Below are positions 48,869-59,177 of a DNA stretch of 64,000 bases, one piece after another; position 1 is the first letter of the stretch, and each line of letters opens with the position of its first letter. The DNA comes from Diprion similis. Its lineage: Eukaryota; Arthropoda; Insecta; Hymenoptera; Diprionidae. The notes under the pieces were generated by a model. It was not told the origin of the DNA, searched no databases, and saw only the letters and a program-made list of their open reading frames with translations. Location: positions 21,762,001-21,826,000 of the forward strand of contig NC_060112.1 in NCBI RefSeq assembly GCF_021155765.1. Direction: 5' to 3'. The position numbers and the translations under genes are program-made.

Positions 48869-50248
48869 TTAGATGTGCAAACGGTAAGTAAAGCCTGCAG
48901 GTGCCTCATGCACCCCCTCCGGCAAGCATAAAGGTGAAGTACATTGCAGCAGTGGCACATAGGAAGACAAGCAATCACCCTCTTGGGTAAACACAATAGA
49001 TAGATGATATATGTGACCATGCTGGCCAATATTGGTTACTGAAGTTCAAGACTGGGCTGTTCTCTGTAAACCGACAAAGCAGAGTAGTGTGAAAGGGATA
49101 CGAACTGACGCTTGGAAGCCTTGTTAAGAACTTGGTAGTGGAATGGTTCATCGGTAGTTGTTACCTGAAGAAGAATCTCCCACCCTTCAGCAAACCTTCC
49201 CAATCCACTGCCTGCAGAGTGCTGCGGCGAACCTTCCTCTTCAGACACTGCATCGAAACTCCAGGTCAGTGCACACTTCCTTGCTCGCCTCTACCACTTA
49301 CTATTGCAGTAGACTAAATAAATTAACGGTAGCAAATTTATTAGCAAAATACAGTATTGTGTATCAGTTTGTAAATTTTTTTTGCTTTTGTGCATTGCAC
49401 TACTCCTAAAATAACAGAATAATTTACTACTGTTTTTCGTTATGTAATTCTGGCAATTATTTCAATTTTCAAAATGATGTCTCTGAGTCTAGCAAGTAGT
49501 TCAAAGATTTCACAATTGTTTGTGTTAGATGTGCCTCAGGATTAGTTTTTGTTACAGTCATTCGATAGGCGCATGTATTCTGAACAAACAGAGTAAATTG
49601 ATCAATTACAAGTAGCCTTACTGGCTCCAATATTTGCTGCAACCGAAGTTGAAGTAGTTTAGTTAAAGCCTAATGAGTTTCCTGGTATACTGTTGTTACT
49701 TCTTTTTTTATATCACTGATGGTATCATAGTTGCAAAATTTTGCTGCTGGTAGTTATTGAAATGAGAAATCAACATCAGTTTGTGGAGCATTGTTGTTGA
49801 GCATAGAGTCACGGTATTGAAACTAAAACAAAAATTTTCACTTACTCATACATCATAAAGCAAATTAGGCTTTGCAAACTTTTGTGAAAAAATTTTTACC
49901 AAAACACTCAGACGGTGGATTCTCAAAATTTACTTCACCATGCGGTATACTACCGATAGTATGTCAATGAAAATACAAAATATTATCTAAGAAATATTAC
50001 ATTAACTTACTCAGATTAAGTTCCGACTCTATGGTTAAAGGCTTTCTATTACATTTATGAAAGTTGAATTCTACATCATATACTGAAACCACTGTCCAGG
50101 TACTGGAAGTATGGTCAATCAGAGTGACTTTTGCTAGCAGCGTCATGTTTGTACCTACTAAAAGATAAACAAACTTCCCACTTAGAACGAGGTTGTTGAA
50201 GGTATAGAGGACAACTTGAAACGATCGTTGGATACTGTTTGATAACAT
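48869..50248 (-). CDS. Candidate three-exon gene of unknown function (143 aa)
   Basis: Minus-strand segments 50248-50011, 49247-49165 and 48979-48869 join in phase through GT/AG borders. The first ends CTG A|GTAAGT and the second ends CTTCAG|GTAACA. The result is 143 codons from an ATG to TAA at 48869-48871. The first segment (SGKFVYLLVGTNMTLLAKV, then DHTSSTWTVVSVYDVEFNFH) alternates hydrophobic residues, as in a beta-rich, perhaps OB-like, domain. The second is acidic and Gly/Ser-rich. An upstream non-coding exon ending at donor GTTG|GTGAGT (about 50384) fits as a leader. The acceptors are weak. Reading on past 49165 also stays open to 49036, so the exon plan is uncertain. The GC-richer islands stand out from the AT-rich surroundings. 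Confidence 0.3.
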
Positions 50249-50449
50249 ATTGCTTATGGTACTTCAGCTTACGACCAGGTATGTGACAACCCATCTAATT
50301 AGATTACAATAAGTTTTTTTTATTTAGATATATTTACCTACATAGTCCGTCATTTGACAAACATCGGTGTACTCACCAACACATAATTTCGCAGACAGTT
50401 CTTCCAGTCCCAAATAATTTAGTTACATTGTCAGTCGAACATGTTTAAG

Positions 50450-53150
50450 GCACAAATCACGAAGGTGGCGAATTTACTACTGACACTGTTATAGTGTTGG
50501 ATTATCATATTTTATAAAAATAATTGACTACAAATTATTTATATTACTTATGTTTTAACATTAGATCAACAGTACACGTTGAGTTATGGATTATAGATTT
50601 TTTTTTGTAAAGAACCTATAAGTAAACGTCATTTCGAATCCAGTATAACTAATCCACTACATATACCAGCTGAAACGTAACGTAAAGTAATTAATATTCA
50701 ACGCTTTAAACCTTTTTGTAAACTTAATACATGATCTATTAAATAATATCTTCAATTTTCCTTGACAACACAGTAGCATTTCATTTACTAATTTATTTCA
50801 AAGTTTTGCTGCGACTTTATGTATCATTTCACTGAACGCAGACATAATCGAATTTGCGTGCAAACATTTGAAATATGTATTTCGGTGTAAACGGCTGTCA
50901 AGTGTTCTTTTTTTTTTTTTTTGTTAAAGTGATAAAAATTTGAGTGGTAAGTACATACCTTCTGGTTCAGGTATAATCACCGTACATCAACACGGCATCA
51001 TTACGGGAACGCAAATAAATATTATCTACTTAATAAACGAAAATGTTGATTTTTTTTTTAGAATTTTCAATGTTGAGTTAAATTGAAGTTTAATAAATGT
51101 TTTGATTGACATTCACGCGTTTAATATTTTGAAAAGTATATGACTGGAGGTGTTTTGTCATTTCGGGAATGTTAATATCATTTCGTGATCGCCTGATCGT
51201 ATACGAAAGTACCCTCACGGAATAAAACTCCAACTTGCATATAAATTAGCACCCCCAAATCATGGATAATGATAAATTCTCGTAAGAAAAAAGTTGAGGA
51301 TGCGAATTTACACCAAAGTTGAGGGTTTTTTCTTAAGTAATGATCGAAAATAATAGATTTTCTTAGCAAACATATTGAAAAGTTACAATTATGGTTATTT
51401 CATTGTATACAATAGTAATTACAGCTGTTAAAAGTTTATAATTTTGTTCTAAAATGGTCTGTTATGATGGAAACCAGTCACTTTATGTTACATATAAGTA
51501 GTCTACACTATATGTGGCTTGAATATGAATCAAAATATATGTATATATTTTTTTTTTAATGTTCCTCGAATGACGGCCTCGTATGACATGTTCGCCATAA
51601 ATAGTATTTAATTCGCGTAATTTTGAATTCTAAGCATGCTCGTTTAGAGGTAGAAGGTAACTTTTAAAAGAAGGTAACTTAAAAAATATTTTCATCCAAA
51701 TTCAAAGACGGAATTAGTCATTTTCCTGATGTTGTGCTTTATACTTCTAACATTACTGTAATATTGATGTGGTACTATTATAATGTTTTTGTAATATTAA
51801 TACTTGCACAGTCTGACCTTTCAATAGTTCCGCTTCTCCATAGTTTTATGCGTAAATTGTTTTTTGGATTTTGTGCATGGATTTTGTATAACTACTTCTC
51901 AATCGTTCTGCCATCCGAAGTTTATATTTATTTCGAACTGTAAGAGTGATCGTAACCATTGAAAGGTAACTTCAGAAGTCTCACCGGAGAACCTCATACA
52001 TATGTATAGTGGCGTAACACCGATTCGTGGAAAAATTCCCGAACTCTGAACTATTGAAAGATATGACTCTATTTGTATTTATTGCCATCCAAATTTGTAT
52101 CTCAAGCTGGCCTCAAGTCTTTCCAAATTTCCATATTGAGCTATCCTGTTTGTTGTTGTTTTGTGTTCAGTGTAAATTGAATAGTGACAGACGTGTTAAT
52201 GTATATAGTATGATTAACGATACAGAGAAATTCGTGTGAATTGAAAATAATTAACTGATAATAAACAGGGAACAAGACGTCAAGGTAAAAGATTAGTATG
52301 AAAGCATGGGTTATTATATCGTGGAAAATTTTCTGCTTTTGTTTCCCTATTAAAAATGTTTATGCGTTAAATCATAAAATGTTTTGCAAGAATTCAGCAC
52401 GTAATTTATTACATGATTTACCACGTAAATTTGATAAAATATATAAGAAATCATATAATACATTACAAAAGATTGTATGATTTAACATACGAACATTTTC
52501 AGTAGGTATGTATGTGTGTATGTATGTATGCATATATCAATTTTTTTGTCCGGCGATGTCTCGAGAACGCGTTACCGGATTCTAATGATTTTGGCCTTGA
52601 TCAGCTCAGTACTTTTCAAACTATTGAAAAAACTAAATTTCTGAGAAATAAAATAAAAATGATATCTTGAGAACGGATGAACGGATTCAAATGAAAATTG
52701 GCACCACAAGGTTTTTAGAGTCGCTTATCATTCATCTAAGATCAGATTTGCAAAATTTGAATTTGGCGTATTCAATATAGTGAAAAAAAATTAAAAACAT
52801 GTGAATTCTTATGAAAGTTGATACTAGAAAGTACTTGGGACGCTGATCACGAATTTAACATTGGGTTTTCAAAGTTCGAATGAAATAATAACATTGTTAT
52901 TGCTGTTGTTGTTATAATTATTATTACTACTCTTATTATTGCTATCAGTATTTCAACTCGAAACAAGTTCGAAAACTGAAAGTTCCCAAGCCCGCTTCTT
53001 ACTTGTAGAAATTGAGACTTTCACAAGTATTGTAAATTCTGCGAACAGAAATGTGTCCTTTCTGGTTATTCATAATGTGCAGGCACAACCACACGTAGGG
53101 TTTGTTTTAACTATTAATACATTTTCAATACATGTAATTAATTTGCAGAT
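50450..53150. other. AT-rich stretch before the transporter gene
   Basis: Apart from the tandem repeat listed at 52500-52880 I see no supported exon. The transporter's coding exon follows an acceptor (TTAATTTGCAG, ending at 53148), so at least one non-coding leader exon of that gene must lie somewhere upstream. I could not place it. Confidence 0.5.
52500..52880. repeat. Degenerate tandem repeat, three ~110-120-bp modules
   Basis: After a TATG-rich run, GATGTCTCGAGAACGCGTTA (about 52556) and GATATCTTGAGAACGGATGA (about 52661) start two modules that continue alike (ACCGGATTCTAATGATTTTGG versus ACGGATTCAAATGAAAATTG). A more diverged third begins near 52798 (TGTGAATTCTTATGAAAGTTG). Each contains a similar tail around an AAAGTTCGAA / AAATTTGAA word. 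Modules beginning with an AGAACGGATGAACGGATT-like block are typical of old interspersed repeats in insects. Confidence 0.5.
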
Positions 53151-53168
53151 TTTCTAATTGACTATAAT

Positions 53169-55537
53169 ATGGCAGTAAAAGCAAAAAAAACAACGCTGGT
53201 ACCCCCTGATGGAGGCTGGGGCTGGGTCGTTTTATTCTCAGCCTTAACTGTTAACTTTCTTATCCCTGGAACTGTGAAGTCGTTCGGTGTGCTATTCGTA
53301 GAATTTTTGCAAGTTTTCAAAGCATCACCTACAGCAGCGTCATGGATGCCAGCACTCTGCTATTTTTTATATAGTTTTTTAGGTATGTTTTAGCTAATAA
53401 AAACCAACTACGATCCAAAATTTTGCTAATTTTAATAATATGAACATTTGGTGCCTCTCAATTTAAACATCCGTGAGCAATATTTATATTGAATTTACGC
53501 CTGTTGTTTCAATTTCATTGTATACTTTCTAGGTCCATTATCAAGCATTCTGTCGATGAAATATTCTTACCGAACTGTTACTCTTATTGGTGGTACATTT
53601 GCTGCAGGAGGAATGATGCTGAGTTATTTCGCAAATTCCGTCAGTTATCTTTATCTCAGGTAAATTGAGTTATTATTGTTATACAAATATATAGCTGTAT
53701 AAACTGGTATTATTTTTTATTCACGTCATTCAACGTCATTACTGTGCATTGTTTTTTGTTTCAGTTATGGAGTGATGGTTGGCATTGGAGCAGGCTTATC
53801 ATTTCCTCCAACAGTATACATAGTCACCGCTTACTTTGAAAGATTACGGGGATTTGCTACTGGGCTCTGTATATCCGGCAGTGCTATTGGGACTATTGTT
53901 TTACCACCTTTCCTACAGTACCTACTTGATCATTTTGGATACAGGTAAGAGAATTATTTAGCGAATAATAAAATCTGTCATTGTTAAAATCCTGCTATCT
54001 AATTTGGTCTAACAACGTGTCACTTATACTTGAGAATTTCTTTGCCTAAACATTTCGAATGATATTTTGCTGCTTGCTTGTTTCAAAAAAATTATTGCAA
54101 GCTGCTCATTCATATGAGTTCCTTTAATGAAGGCTTTTCTTCTTTCAACTATTCACAAAGTTTTGATTTTCCGAATCTGATAAGTATTATCTTTCAAATA
54201 ATAAATCTTATCTTTTCAGAGGAGCTGTGTTACTGATGGGTGGTCTCACATTAAACACATGGATTTGTGCTCTGTTATATCACCCTGTTGAACAGCACAT
54301 GATAAGAGTTCCTATTACGCCAGACGATGGAGTGGATAATGAGGCATTGACTCTAGACGAAATGCCCAGTAATAAGAAATCAAATGACATTTTAAAAGAA
54401 GAAAGCTTAAAATCGACCAATGAAATTGATAAATCAATTTCTGGAAATTTGCATTTGCTGAATTTGACTCAAGCACTAGAAGGAGTTCAAAACTCGTCAT
54501 TCATTGACGAAAGAAGCGAAGGATTAGACGAAAAAGATGATGTAAAAGTTAACGAAAGTTCTGATATTGCTACAAATGGAATCATCAATACAGCATTTGA
54601 TAATTCCGAAGTAGAACCTAAAGATAATATTGTGACTGGTAAGAGTGTGAACAGTGCTTGTCCCAATACACCACACATAAGTAGAAATAGTTCAATGCGA
54701 CACAGCTGTCGAAACTATGAAAATTATCGTGTCTCTCGTCAACATAGCATTGTTTCTGAAATGGGAACTATAGCTTTAAACCAAAGATTAAATGTTCCTG
54801 GAATGTTCAAGTGCCTTTTCAAAACACATTCATCTAAGAGGAAACATACCGCAGCTTCAGATCTAGAACAAGCAAAACAATCTAACAGTGATCACTCAGA
54901 GAATGAAGCAGCATTGGAAGATAAACAAAATTTCTTTGATTTTAGCGTTTTGAAAGATCCAATCTACTTACTTATTCTCATTTCAAACTCCACCTCTGCA
55001 ATAAGTAATACTAATTTTATGATATTATTACCATCATATGCAATATCGCAAGGCTTTGATAAAAATATGTCAGCTCTATTACTGTCCGTTGTTTCTGCCT
55101 TAGATTTGGTTGGACGCATAGGTGGATCATCCTTATCAGATATCGATTTTGTACCAAAGTATTACTATTTTGTGGGTGGACTTGGATTGAGCGGTATTGC
55201 CTTAGCTTTACTGCCTATGGCCACCAGTTACACAATGCTATCATTTTTTTGTGCATTATTTGGACTTTCGTCAGGAATGTATATTGGAATAACAACTGTG
55301 ATTTTAGCGGATATGCTTGGCACTGAGAAATTAACATCGTCTTATGGGATTTCCTTGTTTGTCAATGGTGTGCTTCAGCTGATTGGACCACCGCTTTGTG
55401 GTGTCATTTTCGAACAAATTGGTTCATACAAACCAATATTTCTAGCATTTGGAATTATACTGATATTGGGGACTGCTTTATGGGCGCTATTTCCTATGAT
55501 AAAGCGAAACCATAGAAAAGAAGTAGATAGCGAATAG
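53169..55537 (+). CDS. Monocarboxylate transporter-like protein (SLC16 family)
   Basis: Exons 53169-53382, 53533-53659, 53765-53944 and 54220-55537 join in phase (1, 2, 2) to 612 aa. The family signature, a conserved Asp-Gly-Gly-Trp block (PPDGGWGWVV), stands at residues 12-21, before TM1. The second motif region (YFERLRGFATGLCISGSAIG) lies in the TM4-TM5 area. Six membrane spans are followed by an unusually long (about 190 aa) Ser/Asn/acidic cytoplasmic loop (about residues 205-395), then six more spans (from DPIYLLILISNS). SLC16 proteins move monocarboxylates, thyroid hormones, aromatic amino acids or other small acids by facilitated or proton-coupled transport at the plasma membrane. The substrate cannot be told from sequence alone. 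The C-terminus is short and basic. Closest in layout to the long-loop insect members. Confidence 0.92.
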
Positions 55538-56632
55538 TCGAATTTATCTAGAAAACTAGACACAAGTATGGTAATTCTATAATTTCTTGTTATTCTAGAA
55601 CACAAACCTTATTTAACTCATAGCTATAATTTTTCATCCATACATTTATATATTCGACCCTCAATCTTTTAATCGCTAAACATATCCCTAGTATTAATTC
55701 TGTAATTGATCGTGTTACGGGAATCTTTCTGATTACTACAAGAAACACTGGTTTTATTGTATGACGAAGCATATTGCATTTTGCTCCTTTATAAGGATTT
55801 CGCACTGTTCAATTGCACATAAGTTAGCTTAAGATAACAGCATGAATGCAATTAGTTGAATTAACATTAAATTTTTTATTTACTGATACTACACGGTTAA
55901 ATTCGTATTTATTTCTAGTCATGTATATTTAAGAATGTACAAATACATGAAGCCGTCTGTCACTTGTTGATACTCCTTACCTTGTGTAGTAACTAGTAAG
56001 TAGTAAGAACTGTGAAGGATAAAATTTTTCAACCATAAAAGTTTAATTTGCTATGTGTTTCAAGAGTAGAATATAGTACTAATCGCCACCTGATGGATGC
56101 ATATTCGAAATGTAGGCACATTTTACTGGTACCCGGTGATGATTACCATCGTCTATTAAAATATTTGATGATTTTTAAAAATCTAAGGTATATTGAAGTT
56201 AATTTTTTTGTTGGGACAATCAATCGGCAAATAATTTTTCTTGTGTACTACGTGAACTCTCAAAAGTAGAAAATGACCAACAAAAAATCGTGATAATAGC
56301 GTTTAGTGCAAAATACTGCCTACTCAAATTTTTGTGGAGCTTTCCGTTTATAGTGACAGTCAAATACTTTTACAACTTCATCAATTAATTTTTATTTTAA
56401 ACTTGGCATTTCCTTGAATTACAATCTAAATCCAATACGAGCACATAAATATGTAATTGTTAATTTCTATAATTCAAAACCTAATCACACGGTCAGACTA
56501 TATATTGCTCAGAACAAAAAATATCTATTTGTAGAATGTCAGGGATTATACGTAAGTATGTAAACGGCCGTTAAAGGATCATCGGTCAGTGTATACTTGC
56601 GTTCGTACACAAATAAGTAACTGTACCAGGTA
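55538..56632. other. Transporter 3' UTR and protease promoter
   Basis: There is no coding exon. A TATA-like CTATATATTG at about 56498 lies 135 bp before the first ATG of the protease and about 30 bp before a plausible start region, so it may drive that gene. Confidence 0.4.
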
Positions 56633-56707
56633 ATGTGGAAGTTCGCTAGTACAGCAACGCATTTGTCAAAACAGTGCTCGCTGCCACGATTAGTGACACT
56701 AAATATA

Positions 56708-58387
56708 ATGAATCCGATACATTTAATATTTGCGTTTTTAGTGGTACGGGTATCCGCGGTGGATTCGGAAGATTGCATAACATACAAAGGCACAAAAGGG
56801 AACTGTGTCAATATAAAGCAATGCCCGTTCCTGCTGAATCTCTTAAGAAATCGGAAATCACTCCCGACGAGCTTAGCGCTAGAACAACTAAACAAATCTA
56901 ATTGTGGTTTCGAAAAACTTGATCCAATGGTATGTTGCAGTAGTGATCTTGGAGATAATGGTGGTTCCCTGCTTCCAAAGCTGCCCACCCCAACAGCTTT
57001 ATTTTCAAACAATATGATCGGCTCATCAAAAGAGACCTCTTGCCGGACGGGAGGTGGCAGTGATGGCACGTGCATCAATGTCAACGAATGCCCTTCCCTG
57101 TACGCCATTCTGAGACAAGAATCATCGGTGACCGGAACTGCTTTGCAAGTACTAAAGCAATCGCTGTGCGGGTTTGAAAAAATGACTCCTAAGGTCTGCT
57201 GCAGTGATTTTCCGTCTTCCTCAGAATCCATCGCCTCACCATCGGGACCAGATCACCCTATCACAAGCCACTCGACTCGAGAGGAATGCGTCACTCCACG
57301 AGGTACGGACGGCTCATGTGTTAACATCAAACACTGCCAATCAATGTTCAGACTTGTGAAACAATCGCACAGATTGTCGTACGAGGTTTCACAGAGACTG
57401 AAGGAAGCGCATTGCGGATTTGAAAAAATGGACCCAAAGGTTTGTTGTGAGAATGAAGAACCCAGCCCATCAAGCCCACCGGTTATCAATCGCCCAATTC
57501 ATCAGCGAAAGATTCCACTGCCGCCGGATGTAACCAATCATCCTCATCTCGGCCTGCTTGATCACGACGTTTGCGGTCCGATACCGGAGATGAAAATTAT
57601 CGGTGGTACAAGAACCGCGGTCTTTGAATTCCCGTGGATGGCTTTAATCGCCTACGACTCGGGCTCTGGGCTTCCGGAGTTTCGCTGTGGCGGTTCTCTG
57701 ATTACGAAGAAACACGTTTTAACCGCAGCTCATTGCGTGACGATGCTACCCGTCAACCTACGTCTGGTAGGAGTACGGCTTGGGGAACACGATCTGTCGA
57801 GGGAAAAGGATTGCGAAACGGACGTTAACGGGTTGGACATAAACTGCGCTGAAGATCATCAAGATTTTTCTGTAATGGGAGTGGCGGTACACCCGGACTA
57901 CTCGACGGAACAACAGCAGGATGATATCGCTTTGATTCTGTTAGACGGAGAGGCGGATTTCAGCGCAGCAAATGTGCGGCCAATTTGTTTACCCGTCATT
58001 CCGACTTTGGCATTAAATTCAAAGATGATCGTGACAGGCTGGGGTGCGACAGAATCAGGCCCGCGAAGTCAGACTTTGCAGAAGGTCACTTTGCCAATCG
58101 TCCCCAACGAGGAATGCACCAGATTGTACAAAATGCGGAAAATAAGAATATCGTACAAACAAATATGCGCCGGAGGCTCGAATCGGACTGATTCGTGTTC
58201 CGGAGATAGCGGCGGTCCGCTTCAAGCTCTGGGGATATACGACAGGCAGCCAAGAAATATTCTTTACGGGGTGGTAAGTTTCGGACCAAGAGATTGCGGA
58301 ATAGAAGGGGTTCCCGGGGTTTATACCAGAGTTCAGTATTACATGGATTGGATTCTAAATACGATAGGAATAGAGATGTATGACTAA
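56708..58387 (+). CDS. Secreted triple-CLIP serine protease (CLIPB type)
   Basis: The frame is open from an ATG at 56633, but I choose the ATG at 56708, because it is followed at once by a signal peptide (NPIHLIFAFLVVRVSA, cleavage near AVDSE). Counting from the upstream ATG (584 aa), three six-cysteine CLIP domains lie at about 48-102, 137-190 and 219-272, joined by Ser/Pro-rich linkers. The trypsin-like domain starts at the activation site EMK|IIGG (about 321/322). The catalytic His is in TAAHC, Asp in DDIAL and Ser in SGDSGGPL, and an Asp in TDSCSG six residues before the Ser predicts cleavage after Arg/Lys. The extra Cys pair in the DCETDVNGLDINC loop is typical of CLIPB enzymes. These activate prophenoloxidase or Spatzle in haemolymph. 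A K at P1 means it is itself activated by a trypsin-like protease. No introns. Confidence 0.93.
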   Translation: MNPIHLIFAFLVVRVSAVDSEDCITYKGTKGNCVNIKQCPFLLNLLRNRKSLPTSLALEQLNKSNCGFEKLDPMVCCSSDLGDNGGSLLPKLPTPTALFSNNMIGSSKETSCRTGGGSDGTCINVNECPSLYAILRQESSVTGTALQVLKQSLCGFEKMTPKVCCSDFPSSSESIASPSGPDHPITSHSTREECVTPRGTDGSCVNIKHCQSMFRLVKQSHRLSYEVSQRLKEAHCGFEKMDPKVCCENEEPSPSSPPVINRPIHQRKIPLPPDVTNHPHLGLLDHDVCGPIPEMKIIGGTRTAVFEFPWMALIAYDSGSGLPEFRCGGSLITKKHVLTAAHCVTMLPVNLRLVGVRLGEHDLSREKDCETDVNGLDINCAEDHQDFSVMGVAVHPDYSTEQQQDDIALILLDGEADFSAANVRPICLPVIPTLALNSKMIVTGWGATESGPRSQTLQKVTLPIVPNEECTRLYKMRKIRISYKQICAGGSNRTDSCSGDSGGPLQALGIYDRQPRNILYGVVSFGPRDCGIEGVPGVYTRVQYYMDWILNTIGIEMYD

Positions 58388-58391
58388 TCAT

Positions 58392-59177
58392 TAAAAAGCA
58401 ATAAACGTTGACCCATTAGTGTGGTGTCAGAAATTTGAAGCTACATTTGTAGTATGACGTATCCTTACGCGGTTACAAGGAATGATAAGAATTTCGATGT
58501 TATTGGATGTGCGCTGTACGCATATGTTATCGCTAATAAGTTGTATATTTGTACAAATTTTTATTTATTTTAACTGTATATACATGGCATTGCCAATATT
58601 GTGTCACCTATGACATCCATGTTATCAATATTCGAAATTGAAATGATCAAATCTCAATCTTCTTTATGCTGAATTGCTCCATATTTCACGTTTCACCGAA
58701 ATTAAAAACAAAATTCTTGCCCGTCGAATTTGAATACCGGCCTAGTTATACAGCTATCACTCATTCCCTAATCCATATTGAGTGTATATGCTGACGGGGA
58801 TTTAGTAATAACAGTAGTAGTTGCCATAGGGTCTTTATTTCATGTTATAAATATAAATGGACAGAGAATGTTGACTTTTCCCAACATAGCATAATTTTAT
58901 GTATGGGTCATTAATTACGACAAATAAAACAAAGTATATCGTCTCTGTAAGCAAGTTAACGTTCGTTCCCTTTCTCTCATTTCGCCAATTGAAAATTGTA
59001 AAAGGAATAAGTGAGTCTGCTCTTTGTGCACACACTCAAGATCATAAGCAATTATCTCGATATTACGTGTTATCAGAGAAAAAGAGCATATCAATATCAC
59101 TTGACAGAAAGTAGTAGGTAATTTCTTCTCTCAGTCTGTAAAATCTTTATTCGCGGGTGACCCAAGAACATGCCGAG
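58392..59177. other. Convergent 3' UTR region of protease and corkscrew
   Basis: AATAAA-type signals lie on the plus strand shortly after the protease stop (CAATAAACG at about 58400). No exon is supported on either strand. Confidence 0.5.

Noticed and set aside
56633-56707. Upstream ATG of the protease frame as the true start
   Set aside because: The 25 extra residues are hydrophilic and would bury the signal peptide; the ATG at 56708 places it at the N-terminus.
56539-57231. 230-codon minus-strand frame
   Set aside because: It is antisense to the CLIP protease, whose three CLIP domains and catalytic motifs are unmistakable.
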